Shown here piece by piece: positions 35,004 to 44,930 of a DNA stretch of 64,000 nucleotides. Source of the DNA: an uncultured Croceitalea sp. (GTDB taxonomy: Bacteria > Bacteroidota > Bacteroidia > Flavobacteriales > Flavobacteriaceae); assembly GCA_947503285.1 (NCBI GenBank), contig CANNDD010000003.1:372001-436000 (forward strand), given 5' to 3'. The first letter of the stretch is position 1. Each line of letters starts with the position of its first letter. Below the pieces are notes generated by a model. The model had not been told where the DNA came from. It did not search any database and worked only from the letters and a program-made list of their open reading frames with translations. The translations under genes and the position numbers were made by a program.

Positions 35004-36575
35004 TTATGCTGCATACCCTTTTTGAATACGCTTGAGATATGTGTTCAATTCTTCCTTCGCCTTTGGAAATAAAAATAACAACCCAATGATATTTGGAAAG
35101 ACCAATGCCAAAATCATGGCATCTGAAAATTTCAAAACCGCATCCAATGTAATCGCGGCCCCCAACACGGTAAACACTAAAAACAACAATTTATACAGTA
35201 ATTCAGTATACCTGCCACGGCCGAAAAGATATTTCCATGATTGAAGCCCATAATACGACCAAGAGATAATGGTAGAAAAAGCGAACAATACCACGGCAAA
35301 TACCAAAACATAAGACGATCCGGGAATAGCATTCTCAAAGGCCATAGCCGTCAAGTTCACTCCCCCTACCCGAGTGCCATCGCGCAGTAATGCTTGTTGG
35401 TCAATAACATCACCGTATACAAATGCCCCATCCATATTGAAAATAATAATGACCAATGCCGTAATGGTACAGATTACCACTGTGTCGATAAAGGGTTCCA
35501 ATAGTCCTACCAAACCCTCAGATGCGGCATATTTCGTTTTCACCGCCGAATGTGCAATGGCGGCCGAACCTGCACCTGCTTCATTGGAGAAAGCGGCACG
35601 TCGAAAACCCTGGATCATTACCCCTATGAATCCTCCCGTTATGGTAGCCTTAGGTGAAAAAGCTTCGGTTACGATCAAAGCCATGGCTTCCACTACCCTA
35701 TCCAGATTTAGAAAGATAATGACTAGAGCGGCACCTACATAAAGAGCGGCCATAAAGGGAACTATTTTCTCGGTTACCTTGGCTATTCGTTTAATACCGC
35801 CAATAATCACAATACCAACCAAGATGGCGAACAAGATTCCTATAAAAGTACCTGTACCATCTCCTTCAATACCAAACCTGCTGATAATCTGGGCGGCCGC
35901 TTGATTGGTTTGAAAAGCATTTCCCCCGCCGAAGGAAGCCCCAACACAAAGCAGGGCAAAAATGGTCGCCAGTAGCTTTCCCAACCATTTTTGACCGTTC
36001 TCTTTGAATCCGCGTGATAGGTAATACATAGGCCCCCCATATACGTTGCCCTCTTTATCAATATCCCGATAGCGCACGCCAAGGGTACACTCTACAAATT
36101 TTGATGACATGCCCAAAAGTCCAGCAATAATCATCCAAAAAGTGGCCCCAGGACCACCAATGGATATCGCTACAGCGACCATGGCGATATTGCCTAAACC
36201 TACCGTGCCGGAAACTGCCGTGGTCAACGCCTGAAAATGGTTGACTTCTCCTGAATGGTCATCATTACCATCCTTTTCCAACTCATCGTACTTACCCCTG
36301 ACGACACGTATCGCCATCGGAAAAAATCGAACATTGATAAATCCAAAATAAACCGTGAAAAACAATGCTCCGAACAACAATAAAATCAATACGATTGGAA
36401 TACTGGAACCTAAGAGGATCACTTCTGAGAAAACAAGGTTTTCCCACCATATCGCGAAAGGCATAAAGGCTTCGTTGATACGTTCATCGAGTCCTTTTTC
36501 TTGGGAACATACCACAGAAGGCATTAGACCTACTAGTAAAAACAATACCGTCCGTTGTGCTTTTTTAAAATACAT
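35004..36575 (-). CDS. sodium:alanine/glycine symporter family protein
   Basis: 523 residues, about 11 membrane helices after an N-terminal hydrophobic segment. Signatures of the AgcS family are clear: GNIAMVAVAISIGGPGATFWMI, FVECTLGVRYRD, GGPMYYLSRGF and FSNEAGAGSAAIAHSAVKT. It imports small neutral amino acids with Na+ across the inner membrane. The first 25 residues (MYFKKAQRTVLFLLVGLMPSVVCSQ) read like a signal peptide, a common oddity in Bacteroidota members. Stands alone and convergent with the sugar dehydrogenase. The 286 bp upstream hold no gene. Confidence 0.92.
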   Translation of the reverse strand: MYFKKAQRTVLFLLVGLMPSVVCSQEKGLDERINEAFMPFAIWWENLVFSEVILLGSSIPIVLILLLFGALFFTVYFGFINVRFFPMAIRVVRGKYDELEKDGNDDHSGEVNHFQALTTAVSGTVGLGNIAMVAVAISIGGPGATFWMIIAGLLGMSSKFVECTLGVRYRDIDKEGNVYGGPMYYLSRGFKENGQKWLGKLLATIFALLCVGASFGGGNAFQTNQAAAQIISRFGIEGDGTGTFIGILFAILVGIVIIGGIKRIAKVTEKIVPFMAALYVGAALVIIFLNLDRVVEAMALIVTEAFSPKATITGGFIGVMIQGFRRAAFSNEAGAGSAAIAHSAVKTKYAASEGLVGLLEPFIDTVVICTITALVIIIFNMDGAFVYGDVIDQQALLRDGTRVGGVNLTAMAFENAIPGSSYVLVFAVVLFAFSTIISWSYYGLQSWKYLFGRGRYTELLYKLLFLVFTVLGAAITLDAVLKFSDAMILALVFPNIIGLLFLFPKAKEELNTYLKRIQKGYAA

Positions 36576-36861
36576 AAATCGCTTTTTAATGAAGTCGAAA
36601 TTGGCGACCCTGTGTACAAAATGAGCGAATGGTCAGAAAAAATTTAAAACTGTCGGAAAGTTGGCTTCTGACATTTTTTTAAAAAATAAGATATGGCTAA
36701 AGAACGATGGGTTTTGATTTTGACTGAAAACTGGCTTAAGATAAAATTGTTCGAATCAACGCTATACTTACATCGCTTTACACCTTTTTTGCCGCAAAGT
36801 GAACGGCGAATCAAACTAAGGTCTTCATCTAAAGGTTAAGGATTTCATCCAGAATGACACA

Positions 36862-37992
36862 CTAAAGGCTAATGTTTGTAGGATGTAAGCGGAGTCGTAT
36901 TTTTCGCTCGCGCTTTTTCGAAAGTTCGAATAGTGTTTCTTTCAGCGGAATCAAATGAACGTCTTTATTCCAATTGCCCCTACCGAACAGACCATCTAAA
37001 AGCGCCACAAGCAGACGTTTGATCTCGTTATAATCGCTGATATCGTATAATTTCCCTTTTACGGGAAGGCTCTTCGGTCTGATTTCCAACCAATCGTTGC
37101 CATCTTTCTTTCTTTTGTTGGCAAAACAAAGTAACAATTCGTATTGGGCAGCCGTTAGTCTTATACTTCGTTCTTCATCACCCATAAAACCTTTTAGCAA
37201 TAATAAACGTTCGACTCTGTCATTATCACGTTTGACCAAAAAGCGCATCCCTATTTTTTCTGCAGAAGGAATATGGTTCTCTGATAATTCTTTAACCCAA
37301 CTTAAGGCTAGGGCAAAGAATATCATGATCAAAGAGGTTTTGAATATGGCGGAAAATAGGGTAACATTAATAGTTGATCCCGTTAGCTTGTAAAACTGTG
37401 CCAATAACGTTATCAAAACACAAAGTAACGAAAGGTAGGCCAAAGACTTGAGACGTCTCTTAGCAAAAGAGTACCATAATACGCCACCTAAAAAAAGTAA
37501 TGTCAGAACAGCATAATACACATCGAGTTCGTTGATTACTTCAGAACGGCCAAAAAACACCTTATTCAGTGTGGGCAACAACGAAAAAAGAAATGGAAGG
37601 CCTACAATGAGGTTCCAGTATTTAGACTTGATAATGGGTTGTAAAAAGCTTGGTAAATAGCGAAACCAAGGCAAGGCCAATAGAATGAACAGGCTATTGA
37701 ACAATGACAACACACTTCGAAAACCGTCAACGACCACAGCATCCATTTCTGGTCGTTTGGCAAAATACACTTCTACCAAACCTGACATACTCCAACACAA
37801 AACGGAAAGTGCCAACCAAACTTGCCCGAAGTCATTCTGCTTCTTGCCAATATGCCACCAAATGGACAACAAGGCAACAAAAGCAAACAAACAAGTGCCG
37901 AATTGCCACCAGCCGTAGAACAGAAATGTCTCGTTTACCGCGTTCGGTAATTCAAGATTCACTAAAAACGCCATAAAATTGATTACATTCAA
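36862..37992 (-). CDS. hypothetical membrane protein with cytoplasmic C-terminal domain
   Basis: 376 residues. Seven or eight hydrophobic helices fill the first 230 residues. They are followed by a soluble, basic domain (about 245-376) that contains RSIRLTAAQYELLLCFANKR, a stretch reminiscent of the winged helices of response regulators (LTxxEyxLL), and ends in an Arg/Lys-rich tail. It may be a membrane-bound one-component regulator, but that is a guess from the pattern. I know no named family. It follows the HEAT-like gene on the same strand after 35 bp. Confidence 0.65.
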   Translation of the reverse strand: MNVINFMAFLVNLELPNAVNETFLFYGWWQFGTCLFAFVALLSIWWHIGKKQNDFGQVWLALSVLCWSMSGLVEVYFAKRPEMDAVVVDGFRSVLSLFNSLFILLALPWFRYLPSFLQPIIKSKYWNLIVGLPFLFSLLPTLNKVFFGRSEVINELDVYYAVLTLLFLGGVLWYSFAKRRLKSLAYLSLLCVLITLLAQFYKLTGSTINVTLFSAIFKTSLIMIFFALALSWVKELSENHIPSAEKIGMRFLVKRDNDRVERLLLLKGFMGDEERSIRLTAAQYELLLCFANKRKKDGNDWLEIRPKSLPVKGKLYDISDYNEIKRLLVALLDGLFGRGNWNKDVHLIPLKETLFELSKKRERKIRLRLHPTNISL

Positions 37993-38027
37993 ATATAATG
38001 AATCAATGATTGTGGAGTCCCTTTTTA

Positions 38028-38546
38028 CTATAGGGCATCTTGGGTCTTTTTCGCCTTCTTGGCTACTGATTTTCGTGGGTCACTAGCCAGGCGTTCTAAG
38101 TGAGGTAGCAGCCAATTGGCTAATTTGGCATCTTTTTTGGCCCATCGCCCGAGGGTTTCCATAGTTTGGTTCAGTACGATCCAATCTTCATGGTTCGCAA
38201 GGTTATGCTTCATAATGTCACTGGCCTGCTTACGTTGTATTTCGGTCATATGCCTTTCCAACATCAAAAACAACTGTGCCAAAGTCCATTGTGTAGAAGC
38301 TTGGTCTATTCTTGAGATTTCTTCCAGAAACCTATCTAAATAAGGTAACAGTAGTTTTAGGTTGACCTTGGCAATCCGCTTCATGGCATTGGAAACCCGT
38401 AATCGTACTACCTCATCGGCACTAAAATAACAATTAAAGAGTTCGTCGAAATGTTTATTATCGGCCAATACTTGGTCGACTACTGCGATGGTATTTCCTA
38501 AAGAATTCGGGTGCCCACCACTTAACTGTACCTCAAAATTCTCCAT
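38028..38546 (-). CDS. HEAT-repeat-like protein
   Basis: 172 residues, almost all helical, with a repeated pattern of paired amphipathic helices (ADEVVRLRVSNAMKRIAKVN; LPYLDRFLEEISRID; LPHLERLASDPRKSVAKKAKK), as in HEAT or armadillo-type scaffolds. No catalytic motif. Probably a cytoplasmic protein-binding module; partner unknown. It lies between the membrane protein at 36862 and murQ on the same strand, with 150 bp to murQ. Confidence 0.65.
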   Translation of the reverse strand: MENFEVQLSGGHPNSLGNTIAVVDQVLADNKHFDELFNCYFSADEVVRLRVSNAMKRIAKVNLKLLLPYLDRFLEEISRIDQASTQWTLAQLFLMLERHMTEIQRKQASDIMKHNLANHEDWIVLNQTMETLGRWAKKDAKLANWLLPHLERLASDPRKSVAKKAKKTQDAL

Positions 38547-38698
38547 TCCAAAAAAAATTATTGTCCAGGTGATTTTAATTCTGTAGCCCGAAGGTATTGA
38601 TTTTTATAAATAGTAGTATTTCATACATTAAAGAAGTTTTGAAAACGCTGAATTTAATCAAGTCCTTCACACCACTCAAATTGAAAACCAGCTTTTAT

Positions 38699-39511
38699 TC
38701 AGCGCTTCAACTGCTGAATAGCTTCTCGAACGGAACCGTATTTTTTTAAAGCAATCTCAGCTTCCTTATAGTCAATATTTAAAGCTTCGACCAAATATCG
38801 AGTACCGCGATCGACCAGTTTGTTGTTGCTCAACTGCATATCGACCATTTTATTTCCCTTTACACGCCCAATTCGAATCATCAAGGCCGTTGAAATCATA
38901 TTCAAAGCCAGTTTTTGACTGGTACCACTCTTCATTCGCGTGCTTCCGGTAACAAACTCGGGACCTACATTGATGGCAATGGGTATATCGGCCTGCTCTG
39001 CCAGAGGAGCACCCAGATTATTTGTAATACCGGCAGTCAGTATTCCATTGGCCTTGGCATCACTAATGCCGCCTAAAACATAAGGTGTCGTGCCAGAAGC
39101 GGCAATACCGACCAATACATCGTTGGAATTGATATCGAATTCTTGCAAATCTTTCCACGCCTGAAAGGTATTATCTTCTGCAAATTCCACCGCCTTTCGT
39201 ATCGCGATATCCCCTCCAGCGATAATTCCGATAACACGGTCGTGGGGCATGCCGAAAGTTGGCGGAATCTCAGACGCATCCAGAATACCCAATCGACCAC
39301 TAGTACCAGCCCCAATATAAAAAAGGCGTCCGCCTTTTTGAAAACGTTCGACGGTAGCATCTACCAGCTTTTCGATTTGAGGAATTACCTTGGTAACGGC
39401 TTGGGCAACTTTCTGGTCTTCTTCATTGATTTTTTGCAAAAGATCACCCGTTGAAAGTTGTTCCAAATCATTGTGAAGTGATGCTTGTTCCGTGATTTTT
39501 GTATACTCCAT
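38699..39511 (-). CDS. murQ: N-acetylmuramic acid 6-phosphate etherase
   Basis: 270 residues. Cleaves the lactyl ether of MurNAc-6-P to GlcNAc-6-P and D-lactate in peptidoglycan recycling. SIS-fold motifs are present: RLFYIGAGTSGRLGILDASE (about 62-81), the catalytic Glu in DASEIPPTF, GIAASGTTPYV, and VTGSTRMKSGTSQKLALN. It starts 3 bp after the DeoR-type regulator stop and is probably co-transcribed with it, divergent from the nitrilase and nagB cluster whose products handle the same sugars. Confidence 0.95.
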   Translation of the reverse strand: MEYTKITEQASLHNDLEQLSTGDLLQKINEEDQKVAQAVTKVIPQIEKLVDATVERFQKGGRLFYIGAGTSGRLGILDASEIPPTFGMPHDRVIGIIAGGDIAIRKAVEFAEDNTFQAWKDLQEFDINSNDVLVGIAASGTTPYVLGGISDAKANGILTAGITNNLGAPLAEQADIPIAINVGPEFVTGSTRMKSGTSQKLALNMISTALMIRIGRVKGNKMVDMQLSNNKLVDRGTRYLVEALNIDYKEAEIALKKYGSVREAIQQLKR

Positions 39512-39514
39512 AAG

Positions 39515-40264
39515 TTATAACAAACGTATATTTTGATTTTTAAAAGGACGCAATAATTGATGGCTCGGCGGTAATTCGGTAATCATGGTATTAATCGCAT
39601 TTATTTCGCAGGTCTTATACCGGTGTTGCGAGTTGAGCTTCTCGGAAATACACAATAAAACTGGTTTTTTTGAAGCATTGATAACCGCTTTTTTGGTCTG
39701 TACGATATCCCAATCGAGTTCTGTCAATCCGTAATCCGCATCCACGTAACCCGTACCGATAAAGGCATAATCCGTTTTGATTTCAGATAGGTTGTGAATT
39801 GCACTGGAGCCAATGGCAATTTGGGAATCTTTTGAAAGTTTACCTCCGATGAATATGGTTTCTACGTTCGGCTTGTTCAATAACTCACTCGCTACTGCCA
39901 GACTTAAGGTGAAACAAGTCAATTGAATCTTTGGGGGTAGCAAACGTGCAAGTTCCAAGCAGGTAGTACCGCCATCAATCAGTACCACGCTATTCTCTTT
40001 AAGCAACTTTACGGCTTTCTCGGCAATCACCGTTTTTTCCTCTAAAGCATAAACGTTGTTGCGCGCGGGACTATAATTGGCAAAGCCCAAAGAAACTGCG
40101 CCCCCATGTACTTTACGCAGGCGGTTTTCGGCATCGAGTTCTTTCACGTCTCGCCGAATCGTATCGATGGAAACGTCTAGTTTCTCGGCAATATCGGTTA
40201 GTAATACCCTATTGTGCAACTCTACCTCGTTTAAAATAGTTCGTTGCCGCTCTTCTTTAAGCAT
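39515..40264 (-). CDS. DeoR/GlpR-family transcriptional regulator
   Basis: 249 residues. N-terminal HTH of the DeoR type (RVLLTDIAEKLDVSIDTIRRDVKEL, about 19-43) and a C-terminal sugar-phosphate sensor domain with LIDGGTTCLELARLLP and FIGTGYVDADYGLT motifs. It precedes murQ. The divergent intergenic region holds a 15-bp direct repeat, a likely operator. By context the inducer should be an amino-sugar phosphate such as GlcNAc-6-P or MurNAc-6-P. Confidence 0.93.
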   Translation of the reverse strand: MLKEERQRTILNEVELHNRVLLTDIAEKLDVSIDTIRRDVKELDAENRLRKVHGGAVSLGFANYSPARNNVYALEEKTVIAEKAVKLLKENSVVLIDGGTTCLELARLLPPKIQLTCFTLSLAVASELLNKPNVETIFIGGKLSKDSQIAIGSSAIHNLSEIKTDYAFIGTGYVDADYGLTELDWDIVQTKKAVINASKKPVLLCISEKLNSQHRYKTCEINAINTMITELPPSHQLLRPFKNQNIRLL

Positions 40265-40348
40265 AGTTTTTCCTTTCGGACCACAAAGATATACAATTCC
40301 TTGAATTGCCGTTTTAATCCGTTTTTAAGTTAAATAATTGTTACTTAT

Positions 40349-40401
40349 AGCAAAAAACAGCAAGTAAAAAAGCAAAAAACAGCAAATACTATTTATATTT
40401 G
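40349..40401 (+). promoter_or_regulatory. operator repeats and promoter of the recycling operon
   Basis: AGCAAAAAACAGCAA occurs at 40349-40363 and again at 40371-40385, 22 bp apart (two helical turns), followed by the -7 element TATATTTG (40394-40401). It lies between the DeoR-type regulator and the nitrilase gene. Confidence 0.65.
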
Positions 40402-40428
40402 TACCGAAAACGAGTATAAATTGGTATA

Positions 40429-41367
40429 ATGAAAGTAGCGGTAGCGCAGTTTGAACCTAAAGATGGGGATAAGTCTTACAACTTATCCGTAATAGAGGCC
40501 CTAGCTCAAGAGGCGGGCAATCGCGGGGCCGACCTTATCAGTTTTCATGAAATGTCGATTACGGCATATACCTTCACAAAGGACCTAACTTATGATCAAC
40601 TGCTTGACTTGGCGGAAGAAGTACCAAATGGCCCAAGTACCGAACAGTTGCTGAAAATCTCGAAGGCCAATGATTTGGCCATTCTTGCGGGATTGGTAGA
40701 AAAAGAGGGAAAAGAACTGTTCAACACCTATATCTGCGTGCATCGAGGCATGGTTGTAGCCAAATTTAGAAAACTACACCCTTTTATTAGCCCATTCCTA
40801 TCCGCCGGCAATCATTATGAGGTATTTGACTTATTGGGTTGGAAGTGCGGCATCCTCATTTGTTACGATAACAATATTATAGAAAATGTAAGGGCAACGG
40901 CCTTGTTGGGAGCAGAAATCATTTTTGCGCCCCATGTCACTGGATGTACCCCTTCGGCAATGCCCGGAAGGGATTATGTAGCCGATGAATTTTGGCAAAA
41001 TAGGGAAATAGACCCGGTTTCCCTGAGATTGGAATTTGACGGACCCAAAGGAAGAAGATGGTTGATGCGATGGTTACCGGCAAGGGCATACGACAACGGC
41101 GTGTATTATGTTTTCACAAACCCAATAGGATATGATGGGGAACACTTGAAAAATGGGAATTCAATGATCATTGATCCCTATGGCGAAGTGCTTACTGAGG
41201 TCAACTCTTTTGATGATGCCATTGCGATGACAACCCTTACTAAAGAAAAAATCCCCCTTGCCGGGGGGTTCAGATACCGAAATGCCAGAAGACCCGAATT
41301 GTATCGAAACATCATCGGCAAAGCCCATGAATCAAATTTCAAACCCGTTTGGATAAAAGAAAAATGA
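40429..41367 (+). CDS. carbon-nitrogen hydrolase (nitrilase superfamily)
   Basis: 312 residues. Glu-Lys-Cys triad is visible: Glu in SFHEMS (about 41), Lys in FRKLHPF (about 112), Cys in GILICYDNN (about 146). The residue after Cys (YDNN) differs from the usual YD-x-RFPE of amidases, so the substrate may be unusual. First gene of a same-strand block (nagB, GHL10, AmpG-like, GH3, methyltransferase, anmK); an amide-cleaving role in cell-wall fragment breakdown is plausible but unproven. Confidence 0.88.
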   Translation: MKVAVAQFEPKDGDKSYNLSVIEALAQEAGNRGADLISFHEMSITAYTFTKDLTYDQLLDLAEEVPNGPSTEQLLKISKANDLAILAGLVEKEGKELFNTYICVHRGMVVAKFRKLHPFISPFLSAGNHYEVFDLLGWKCGILICYDNNIIENVRATALLGAEIIFAPHVTGCTPSAMPGRDYVADEFWQNREIDPVSLRLEFDGPKGRRWLMRWLPARAYDNGVYYVFTNPIGYDGEHLKNGNSMIIDPYGEVLTEVNSFDDAIAMTTLTKEKIPLAGGFRYRNARRPELYRNIIGKAHESNFKPVWIKEK

Positions 41368-41434
41368 GGTCACTATTTCAAAAACGGCTTCACCATAACA
41401 TAAATCATCTAACATCAAGCTTATTCTAAAAAAA

Positions 41435-43369
41435 ATGGATACCACAACAATACAACAAAAACGTTTTGACATCTCGTACCGGCCGGTCGGGCAGTTCGAA
41501 GAGACCCGTTTCGAAAAAATACACAATGTGATTTTTGATAGCTCTGGTGATGCATCTATCATTGTGGCCCAAGAAATCGCCGAACTCATCAGAGAAAAAC
41601 AAGCCAAGGCACAGACTTGCGTTTTAGGTCTCGCCACAGGTTCTTCCCCAATCCGGGTCTATGAAGAGTTGGTTCGTATGCATAAGGAAGAAGGGCTCGG
41701 TTTTGCGAACGTAATTACTTTCAATTTAGATGAATACCTCCCTATGGAGAAAGATAACCGCCAGAGTTATTGGTATTTTATGCATGAGCATTTGTTCAAC
41801 CATATCGATATTCCAGAAGGTAATATCAACATCCCCGATGGTACTTTAAGCGGTGAGGACATCATTCCTTATTGCTTGGCCTACGAACGTAAGATAAAGG
41901 ATGCCGGTGGACTTGATTTTCAACTACTGGGTATTGGTAGAACAGGGCATATCGGGTTCAACGAACCCGGTTCACATCGCAATTCAGGTACCCGTGTCAT
42001 CACCTTAGACCATATCACACGTGTTGATGCGGCCCCTGCCTTTCTTGGTATTGACAATGTACCCCGTCGCGCCATAACAATGGGTATTGCCACGGTACAA
42101 AGTGCAAAACGCATTGTTTTATTAGGCTGGGGACAGAACAAGGCGGATATTATCAAAAAAACCGTTGAGGGCGAAATTTCGTCTGAAGTACCCGCCACTT
42201 ATCTGCAAGAACACGGTAACTGTACTTTTGTCTTGGACAATGGTGCCGGTAGTAAACTTACCAGAAACAAAACCCCTTGGCTGGTAGATGAATCTTGTGA
42301 ATGGACTGAGATTTTAACCGCAAAAGCAGTATTATGGTTGAGTATCACGCTGGGGAAATCCATTCTGAGCCTAACGGATAAAGACTACAACGATAATGGT
42401 ATGTCAGGTCTATTGGCCCAACAAGACTCGTATGACCTCAACATCCATATGTTCAACCGTTTACAGCGCACCATTACGGGTTGGCCAGGTGGTAAACCCC
42501 ATGCCGATGATTCCAATCGACCAGAAAGGGCAAATCCAGAAAAAAAACGGGTCATCATTTTTAGTCCGCACCCCGATGATGATGTGATTTCAATGGGGGG
42601 TACGTTCGATAGGCTTATTGAACAAGGGCATGATGTGCATGTAGCCTATCAGACTTCCGGTAATATTGCCGTTACGAATACCGAAGCCCTAAAGTTTGCA
42701 GAAATAGCCAAAAGCATTAATGGTTCAAAAGAACCGGAAGCTCTTATTACTGCGATAAAAAGTAAAACGGAAAGTAGTATTGATACTCTAGAAGTAAGAA
42801 AACTCAAAGGTAATATCCGTAGAAGTGAGTCTTATGCAGCAATCAGATACTTGGGCTTGAATGAAGACAATGTCCATTTTTTAGACCTTCCTTTTTATGA
42901 GACCGGAACGGTCAAAAAGAACGGTTTGACCCAAGCCGACATCGATATCATGATCGATATTATCAGCAAGGTCAAACCGCATCAAATCTATGCCGCAGGT
43001 GATCTCGCAGATCCGCATGGCACCCACAGTGTTTGTTTAGATGCTGTTTTTGCAGCATTAGAGACCCTTAAGGCAGAACCTTACATGAAAGACTGTTGGG
43101 TATGGCTGTACCGAGGGGCATGGCATGAGTGGGATATTCACGAAATAGAAATGGCCGTACCCATGAGCCCGGCGCAGGTCATTAAAAAACGCAATGCTAT
43201 TTTCTGCCATCAATCGCAAAAGGATAATGTGATGTTTCAAGGTGACGATACCCGCGAATTTTGGATGAGGGCCGAAGAACGTAACAAAAATACTGCGGAC
43301 AAATATCGAAAACTTGGCTTGGCCGAATATGCGGCAATGGAAGGTTTTGTACGACACCATTTCATGTAA
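41435..43369 (+). CDS. nagB: glucosamine-6-phosphate deaminase fused to PIG-L deacetylase
   Basis: 644 residues. Residues about 20-300 are NagB: LGLATGSSPIRVYEEL, FNLDEYLPM, GIGRTGHIGFNEPGS with the catalytic His-Glu pair. Residues about 370-620 are a LmbE/PIG-L type deacetylase with the zinc motif HPDDD (FSPHPDDDVISMGG) and DPHGTHS. The fusion is typical for Bacteroidota. It deaminates GlcN-6-P to Fru-6-P, and the second domain may deacetylate the precursor, joining GlcNAc-6-P made by MurQ to glycolysis. Second gene of the recycling cluster. Confidence 0.95.
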   Translation: MDTTTIQQKRFDISYRPVGQFEETRFEKIHNVIFDSSGDASIIVAQEIAELIREKQAKAQTCVLGLATGSSPIRVYEELVRMHKEEGLGFANVITFNLDEYLPMEKDNRQSYWYFMHEHLFNHIDIPEGNINIPDGTLSGEDIIPYCLAYERKIKDAGGLDFQLLGIGRTGHIGFNEPGSHRNSGTRVITLDHITRVDAAPAFLGIDNVPRRAITMGIATVQSAKRIVLLGWGQNKADIIKKTVEGEISSEVPATYLQEHGNCTFVLDNGAGSKLTRNKTPWLVDESCEWTEILTAKAVLWLSITLGKSILSLTDKDYNDNGMSGLLAQQDSYDLNIHMFNRLQRTITGWPGGKPHADDSNRPERANPEKKRVIIFSPHPDDDVISMGGTFDRLIEQGHDVHVAYQTSGNIAVTNTEALKFAEIAKSINGSKEPEALITAIKSKTESSIDTLEVRKLKGNIRRSESYAAIRYLGLNEDNVHFLDLPFYETGTVKKNGLTQADIDIMIDIISKVKPHQIYAAGDLADPHGTHSVCLDAVFAALETLKAEPYMKDCWVWLYRGAWHEWDIHEIEMAVPMSPAQVIKKRNAIFCHQSQKDNVMFQGDDTREFWMRAEERNKNTADKYRKLGLAEYAAMEGFVRHHFM

Positions 43370-43425
43370 TTCAACATTAAAAACCGATTTAAAGTTCTTT
43401 ATATTTAGCCATTGCGGATTCATAC

Positions 43426-44919
43426 ATGCGAAAAATCTTATTCTGTTTAATAATTCTGCTTGGTTCTTGCGCCAGCTTAAAATATGAGAAAGACCCAGAA
43501 CGGGAATTTCGGGGTACATGGGTGGCTACGGTAGTTAATATTGATTGGCCAAAACAAGGCGATGATTCCACAGAAAAGCAAAAAGCGGATTTTCTAAGAC
43601 TCTTGGATTTTTATGGGGATTTAAACTTTAATACCATGATTGTGCAGGTAAGAACTGCCGGTGATGCATTCTATCCCTCTGAACTAGCACCATGGTCGCG
43701 TTTTTTAAGTGGTACCGAAGGTGAACCAAAAACGGATTTTCAAGATGTTCTCGAATGGATGGTTGAACGTACCCATGAAAGGGGGATGCAATTTCATGCA
43801 TGGTTGAATCCGTACCGGGCAACTTTTGATTTAGATACCACACTACTTGCCGAAAATCACGATTTCGTTAAAAATCGTAATTGGATGGTAAAATATGGTA
43901 ACAAATACTATTATGACCCGGGAATAAAGGAAGTTCAGCAACACTTGACAAAGGTGGTCAGTGAAGTGGTCGGGAATTATGCCGTTGATGGTATACATTT
44001 TGATGATTATTTCTATCCATATAAAGTTGCAGGTCAAGTATTCAATGATTCGCTTTCTTATAGGGAAAACGGGCTATCTGGGCAAAGCTTGGCAGCTTGG
44101 CGCCGAAGTAATGTCGACTCATTGGTTAAAAACGTCCACAAGGCCATTAAGGCCAAAAAGCCATGGGTCCGTTTTGGCATAAGCCCTTTTGGTGTTTGGA
44201 AAAACAATACAACCGACCCGAAGGGTTCAGCGACCAATGCGGGGCAAACGACTTATGAGGATTTATTTGCCGACCCATTGCTTTGGATGGAAAAAGGCTG
44301 GGTAGATTACATGGTACCCCAAGCCTATTGGAGTATGCATTATGCGGCAGCTTCGCATGAGACCATAGCCAAATGGTGGGCCAAGAACACGAAGAACACC
44401 AATTTATATATGGGAAACGGAGCGTATAAAATCAGAAATAATGCCGACGACGCTTGGAACGATAAATCAGAGATCCCAAAACAACTCGCCTTGGCACGCA
44501 ATACCCCACAAATAGGTGGCAATGTATTTTTTAGTGCAAGATCATTGATGAATGTTGGTGATGATATCAAAAAGCAACTGAAGAAAAAATTCTATCGAAA
44601 AGAGGCATTGCACCCACCTATGGCCATCAAAAAAAATCGAGGTATTACCACCCCTATAGTAACCAGTGCAGTAAGAAAAGATAAGGAAATCGAAATCCGT
44701 ATATCACATTTTGATTCGGTTCCGCGCTTTCTACTGGTCTATAACGAAAACAATGCAACCAAAAAATTATTGAAAAAAGCGTACATTCCCAAGAATAGGG
44801 CTAACTCATGTATTACCCTTGACACCAACATCAAAAGAATAAAAAAACACCTAGCAATCGTCATTGAAGATGCCTTTGGAAACCGAAGTAACATGATTTC
44901 GTTGACCAAACCGAACTAA
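43426..44919 (+). CDS. GHL10-family glycoside hydrolase, lipoprotein
   Basis: 497 residues with a lipoprotein signal (MRKILFCLIILLGSCAS; Cys at 15). Core of the glycosyl-hydrolase-like 10 family: EFRGTWVATVVNIDWP, LNFNTMIVQVRTAGDAFYPS, WLNPYRA, VDGIHFDDYFYP with acidic catalytic candidates, and VDYMVPQAYWS. A C-terminal domain of about 100 residues follows. Relatives cleave peptidoglycan glycan strands stripped of peptides, which fits the setting. Acts in the periplasm and feeds the AmpG-like importer encoded 11 bp downstream. Confidence 0.9.
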   Translation: MRKILFCLIILLGSCASLKYEKDPEREFRGTWVATVVNIDWPKQGDDSTEKQKADFLRLLDFYGDLNFNTMIVQVRTAGDAFYPSELAPWSRFLSGTEGEPKTDFQDVLEWMVERTHERGMQFHAWLNPYRATFDLDTTLLAENHDFVKNRNWMVKYGNKYYYDPGIKEVQQHLTKVVSEVVGNYAVDGIHFDDYFYPYKVAGQVFNDSLSYRENGLSGQSLAAWRRSNVDSLVKNVHKAIKAKKPWVRFGISPFGVWKNNTTDPKGSATNAGQTTYEDLFADPLLWMEKGWVDYMVPQAYWSMHYAAASHETIAKWWAKNTKNTNLYMGNGAYKIRNNADDAWNDKSEIPKQLALARNTPQIGGNVFFSARSLMNVGDDIKKQLKKKFYRKEALHPPMAIKKNRGITTPIVTSAVRKDKEIEIRISHFDSVPRFLLVYNENNATKKLLKKAYIPKNRANSCITLDTNIKRIKKHLAIVIEDAFGNRSNMISLTKPN

Positions 44920-44930
44920 GTATAGAATAA

